Source of the DNA: Cotesia glomerata
Lineage: Eukaryota; Arthropoda; Insecta; Hymenoptera; Braconidae
Assembly: GCF_020080835.1 (NCBI RefSeq)
Contig: NC_058162.1
Coordinates: 6,525,323 to 6,589,322 of the forward strand
Direction of reading: 5' to 3'
DNA length: 64,000 nucleotides
The notes beneath the pieces are model-generated. The model made no database searches. It saw only the letters and a program-made list of their open reading frames with translations, and was not told where the DNA came from. Positions 58,446 to 64,000 of the stretch are shown one piece after another. Position numbers and translations under genes: made by a program. How positions within the stretch are numbered: position 1 is the first letter of the stretch; each line of letters begins with the position of its first letter.

Positions 58446-61400
58446 TAATAATTACTCAGCAGAATTTATTGGTTCGGTCTGAAGTTTATTATTAACATAT
58501 ATTTTTTATTTTGATTGTTAATAAATCTTTATGATTTAAAGAAACAGACGGAAGACAAATGATTTGAAAAAATATCTGTTTGAAATTTTAAGCTCAACAA
58601 CCTTCAATCTCATTAACTAATAGACTTCTAGTCTATAAAAAAAAAAAAAAAAAAAAAAAAATAATAATAAAAAAACGCCAACAGATGTACATAATACGAG
58701 TGAAAAAATATGTCAAAAAATAAATTGGACGGAATAGATTTGTCAGAATGTATCCACCTACACATTAGCCACGTGTTTGAGATAAGACGTATTATATATA
58801 GTTAACAACTAAAAAAGATAAAGAAAAAGAGCGAGAAGGAAATAAATCGAAAAGGAAGAAACAGAAAGAGAGAGAGGAATAAAAAGAGATTCCCAGTTAG
58901 GTGCTCGAGGTCGCAAATTGGTCACGGCACGTCTTAGTCGTCCGATCTGGGAACCGAGAACCGAGAAATAGGATCGCCTTAGCATATAGTCGTTTGGCAA
59001 ATAAGGGCGTGACCACGATGCCTGCTTACACGCCCGTCGTCTTAATTACCGATCTAATTGCAACACAAATGATCGCAGTGTGTGTTCAAACGTCTTTCCT
59101 AATATAACTCTATATCTAACGTATAAAGTCAAACTTTAACACACACTGACACGCTCTATACTCACGTATGAGCACATGTGTACTTACATCATTACATCTA
59201 CAAACATTCGTACATCCTACTTGTTTTTTAAAACTTGTACTATGTACACTTGACTCTCAAACCTTATCACCGTTAAATCGTCACATGTTTGCTTACTTAA
59301 CTGTAATTATAATTAAAATTATATTACTTATTATTATATTATATTGTATTACATTACATTGCTAGTGTCTATAATATTTTACAAAATATTTGCAGTTATT
59401 TTTGCGGAGATAAATTTTTGTCAACAGAGCTAATTATGTTTGGAGATTAATTAGAGTAATAGTAAATACAGAAGTGGAAAATTAGTAAGTTTGTTTTAGT
59501 GCAAAAGTTATAGCAATGACAATAACAATTATGGAGGTGGTCATTAACTTGTCACCTGTGGTACGTAAATTAAAACGAGTAATTACGTAATGTAACACTT
59601 GTATTTACTGGGATCTATTAATAATGCTTAATATATAATGTTAGATGTTAGCATAGGGTCTGCTGGGTGTAAGTATATATAACTTAGGCAAAAGGGGCTG
59701 GTTCAAGGTTAGCTGTTTATCTTAAGTTAACAACTTACATATTCATGCACATACTCACATCCATTTTACGCACCCTGATACCATGTGGTCGGTCCTTAAA
59801 TAAACATTCGGGTGCTCTATTTACCGATTAGATGTAATTACTATTCATTCGACCAGCTTTTAGAGGAATATTACTAATTTCTACTGTTTTAACGAAGAAA
59901 GTGAGATTATTTCAGTAGCGGGATTTTCAACTTATGAAAATTTTATCAATGTGTGAGGTTAATATCGTATATTTGTAAGTGTAATTTAAAATTTTTTCTT
60001 TTCATGGCAATTATAATCGAATTTTTTTGTATTAAATTTCATATTATTTCAAGGTTAAAAAAATATCAAAAAAGTGACACGGAAAAAAAATTACAGTACG
60101 AATTTTAAAATTTACTAGTTACATACGAATTTTTACGATATAGTTTAGTAAAAGTTCGTTTTTATATGGTTAAGAATTCATGTATAACTAGTAGGCGCTT
60201 TCGTCGCCATATTGATCTCTGTTAAGATAAAGTTGTGTTTTAATCAATCCCGGAAAAAATAGATCTGGAATTTCATTAAAATTCATAAGAAAAAATGGAG
60301 CGATTATTCCGGGGGTGCTTGTTTTTCAGGAAAATTGTGGGGGTGGATATTATAATTATTATTTTATAATAATTTTAATAAAATAATATGAATTATCCAT
60401 AACTTAAAAATTTTTTTCGGGTCTATTTTTTCCGATTACCATTTTAATATGTATATTTTTTTAAAGTTTAGCTTAATATTTATATAAATTTATTTAAAAA
60501 ATTTAAACTGTAATAAATTTATAAAAATAAAATTTTTGATAAAATTGTAACACCTTCCCTCGAATTCTTATAAAAAATGTAATTTTCCATTGAAAAAAAA
60601 AAAAAAAATCATAAATAAGCGAGTTTTAAAAATTTATAAGATAACCGTGCAAAAAATGATTAACTATTAAATGTACTGTATATTTTATAAATATCGCAAC
60701 GATCATCAATCATATCACTTTTAATTTCATTTCACACTTGGATTAGTTGGTGTTTGGTGTATTGAACTAGTGCGTGACTTGGGATTTATTATTACTGATT
60801 ACTTATTACTTATTGCTATTTATATCTTGAAGTATCTGTAGATATGCATATGTATATACTTAGTGTATAATTGTGTGTGTGTAGTACGACTGTGTGATAA
60901 AATAAACAGTTGATTTTTTGTAGGCTTTTAATGGCAACCCGCCAAAAAAATTGCTAAACATATGTCATTATATCAATAATAAAAGTCTTTACAAATGTTC
61001 GTACAGAATTACAGACAACGATGTTAATTTTAGCTCAATATTAATAATTTTTTATTATTTCGAGTGATTTTCGAAAAAAATTTTAATGTAATTCTATTGA
61101 GAGTAATGGTCGAATAATTGTCGGTGATTCATTATATTTGACTATTCTGAAAGTTAAATAAATACTTGGAACTTGATATCATAAACGAAGCTAACTGAAG
61201 AAATCATAGTTCATCTAAATTATAGAAATTAAGATAGTTATTTATAGCCGTCAATTGAATTAGTAACTACATAAAAGCTTAAATTTAGAACATCGGAAGA
61301 TTTCAAAGGCGGATATCATTGGTTGACGATGTAGTTAATTTGGTAATCGAGTTTTTGATAACATAACAGATAACTATAATGGGTCTAGGTAAAAACTAAC

Positions 61401-61557
61401 AACTAGGAAATACAAAATTCCAAGGAGAATACAAAATAATTACTCAAGTTCACGTAAGAAATGATTTATGATTTTCTTAATAAGTATGTAGGCTTCAAGT
61501 TAAGCGAATAAACGGACAATAGAGAATAACAAAAAGAAAACTTAGAATATAATTTAT
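58446..61557. other. Noncoding, intron interior
   Basis: Contains an A run (58,638-58,661), a GC-richer patch (58,890-59,060) without a convincing exon, and a solitary CACGGAAAAAAAATTACAGT end at 60,079 that could be one end of a decayed CACGG element. No gene recognised. Confidence 0.5.
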
Positions 61558-62580
<1,023 letters not shown>

Positions 62581-62609
62581 GTTACCATAGTAACGGTTAC
62601 TATGGCAAC
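62581..62609 (+). promoter_or_regulatory. Twin RFX X-box motifs
   Basis: GTTACCATAGTAAC (62,581-62,594) and GTTACTATGGCAAC (62,596-62,609) each fit the RFX X-box consensus RYYNYY-N2-RRNRAC without mismatch and sit one base apart. They lie 338 bp upstream of the Gyc76C start codon. RFX factors drive genes of ciliated cells in animals; a role here is inference. Confidence 0.5.
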
Positions 62610-62906
62610 GGTTAAATATTAATGAGTTCAATTTGTAAAAATATTGATTAATTAAATAGTCGATAATAAACATTTTGACAGAAGCGCGCAAAGCGCGTTC
62701 AATTTTCTAGTTACTTAAATTGAACATCTTGAACCAAGCGTGGATTTTGAAAATGTATCGATTGAAGATTCTTAATTTAAAATTGCGTCACAGTAGTTAC
62801 CGATCGGAAATACAAAGTCTCAATCCAAGATCTCATAAATCAAGGCTTTAACAACTTTGATATTTCCACCCAATAATCGTTGCAATAATAATCTTAAATG
62901 TTTCAG

Positions 62907-62946
62907 GTGAGCAGAAGGGAGGCGCTGACCGGTGGCGGCGGCGGCC
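62907..62946 (+). other. Gyc76C: 5' UTR part of Gyc76C exon
   Basis: Follows a splice acceptor AAATGTTTCAG ending at 62,906. A TGA at 62,926 closes the main frame upstream, so translation cannot begin earlier in this frame at an ATG. A TGA at 62,908 closes the spliced upstream frame from 39,454. Confidence 0.5.
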
Positions 62947-63417
62947 ATGCGCCCCGGCCCGCCATCACCGAGCCGCCGCAGGCCTCCCCGTCGCCAGAAG
63001 CATTTGCCTGACTACTCAAGGACCCATCATCATCATCATCACCGTCATCACAATCGTCATCACCACTACTATCAGCATCACCAACACCGCCTTCAAATAT
63101 CAGGTGCTCGCCAAAGTGCAAGAGCGATCTTGCTTCTGCTGCTGCTGGTCTTCGATTCTTGCGTCGCCCAAGTGGAGATGGATGTCGTGGGGGACAAGGC
63201 GCTCTTCCAGAACAATACCCTGGCGCCCCTATCTGTGTCCACCAGCTCGAGCTCTTCTGGCCTGTCTTTGCAGTCGGGTGCTCCAGTCACCAGCAGAAGA
63301 CTCGCCAGTCGAAAGCCGCAGAATCTTACCGTCGGGTATCTTACTGCCATCAAGGGTGGTCTCAAAGACAGACAGGGGCTGGCAATATCTGGAGCTATGT
63401 CTATGGCTATTGATGAG
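62947..63417 (+). CDS. Gyc76C: Receptor guanylate cyclase Gyc76C-like, first coding exon (partial gene)
   Basis: 157 codons from ATG 62,947 to GAG before GTATAT, phase 0; the gene continues beyond the window. Residues 1-59 are basic and include a histidine-rich block (14 His in residues 27-47). A hydrophobic run RAILLLLLLVFDSCVAQ (59-75) is the likely signal peptide core, and a serine-rich linker follows. The last 33 residues, PQNLTVGYLTAIKGGLKDRQ and GLAISGAMSMAIDE, match the start of the Gyc76C ligand domain closely (from memory of the fly protein). Kinase-homology and cyclase parts are not in view. It is the only ATG before the signal peptide, which supports this start despite the long n-region. 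Confidence 0.85.
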
Positions 63418-64000
63418 GTATATTATTCTAGTTTTCTTTTTTTGTTATTATATTGACCATCGATATTTGAGAAGAAATTCTTCTAAACGACTCAAAAGTA
63501 TTCATTTTAAATAATTGTTCATACACAAAATTTTTTATTGTGTATAGATGATAGATAGATAGATAAAAAATTTTATTTGATCCTGGAGTTCTAAGCTCCT
63601 TCAGGACCATCAACAATACATTAATTTAATATTCTACAAGCATACATTAAATACATTGTTTGCAATATAATTTGAATGATCGATGTTTATTAATTGCACT
63701 AACATATTAAACCATAGTATTTATGGTAATTATATTGATTGCAAGAAGAAATTATGACAAGTTTGTTCAAAACCTTCGAAGTTGTCAATTACTGTAATAT
63801 CAGCCGGTAATGAATTCCAAATTTTTATGCCATGAATCAGGAAAGAGTTTTCGTAAATAGCAGAATTACTTCTTGGTAAACGCAGATAGTCATGCCTGAC
63901 ATCGCCTCTTCTTAATGCAATCGGCAGAAATTCTTATTTTGATCTAAATGATCTAATTGATTATAATTTAGTTTGATAATAATAAAATGATAAAATAATC
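63418..64000. other. Intron 1 (coding) of Gyc76C, partial
   Basis: Begins GTATAT. Apart from the LINE fragment at 63,548-63,990, nothing is recognised. The acceptor lies outside the window. Confidence 0.75.
63548..63990 (-). mobile_element. 5'-truncated LINE, C-terminal coding fragment and 3' tail
   Basis: On the minus strand a frame reads PIALRRGDVRHDYLRLPRSN then FLIHGIKIWNSLPADI, ending at a TAA near 63,731. This is the typical C-terminal end of non-LTR retrotransposon reverse transcriptase proteins (jockey/CR1-like). It is followed by CTGAAGGAGCTTAGAACTCC, AATAAAATTTTTT and a tail of ATCT repeats at 63,548-63,564. Sequence upstream of the frame toward 64,000 no longer looks coding, so the copy is truncated or decayed. 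Confidence 0.8.

Noticed and set aside
62932..62946. GTG 62,932 as start of Gyc76C
   Set aside because: The first ATG in the frame is 62,947; a non-ATG start is not needed.
62903..63365. Minus-strand and alternate-frame open readings over the Gyc76C exon
   Set aside because: Shadows of the real coding exon; only the + frame from 62,947 gives a signal peptide and the receptor motif.

Overview
The window is AT-rich animal nuclear DNA with a split-gene structure: GT-AG introns, no operons, no prokaryotic signals and many small inverted-repeat transposons. The only genes I can support are two receptor-type (membrane) guanylate cyclases of the insect families Gyc32E and Gyc76C, both on the + strand. 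That makes the organism an insect. The repeat types suggest a parasitoid wasp, but this is an impression and not proven by the window.

Region by region: 1-6,698 is noncoding, with a dispersed palindrome family (3.1-3.7 kb), a run of nested hairpins (4.88-5.37 kb) and a 60-codon open relic (5.49-5.67 kb). 6,710-33,846 is the complete Gyc32E-like gene. I resolved 15 coding exons whose splice phases all agree. They total 3,789 nt and encode 1,262 residues: signal peptide, extracellular ligand-binding domain, one membrane helix, kinase-homology domain without the catalytic aspartate, coiled-coil linker, intact guanylate cyclase domain and a cysteine/serine-rich tail. 33,847-38,300 is the 3' flank and intergenic DNA. 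38,330-39,479 looks like a promoter and noncoding first exon for the second gene. 39,480-62,906 is a putative 23-kb intron loaded with repeats. 62,907-63,417 holds the first coding exon of the Gyc76C-like gene, which runs out of the window.

Both proteins should make cGMP from GTP at the plasma membrane in response to extracellular signals. They sit head to tail, and their first coding exons end at the same aligned position in the same phase, as expected for old paralogues. A pair of RFX-type X-box motifs lies about 340 bp upstream of the Gyc76C start codon.

The rest is mainly a layered record of non-autonomous transposons. Several have exact target-site duplications (TA, TTAA, 8 bp). Some insertion boundaries can be fixed because a second copy in the window is the empty site. 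I found no CRISPR array, no functional tRNA or rRNA gene and no intact transposase or reverse transcriptase; one LINE C-terminal fragment is visible at the right edge. I see no clear new biological system. The most unusual structures are the self-similar palindromic element at 52,989-54,598, the three-level nest at 15.4-17.2 kb and the GC-rich element with an embedded tRNA-like sequence at 27.3-28.3 kb.
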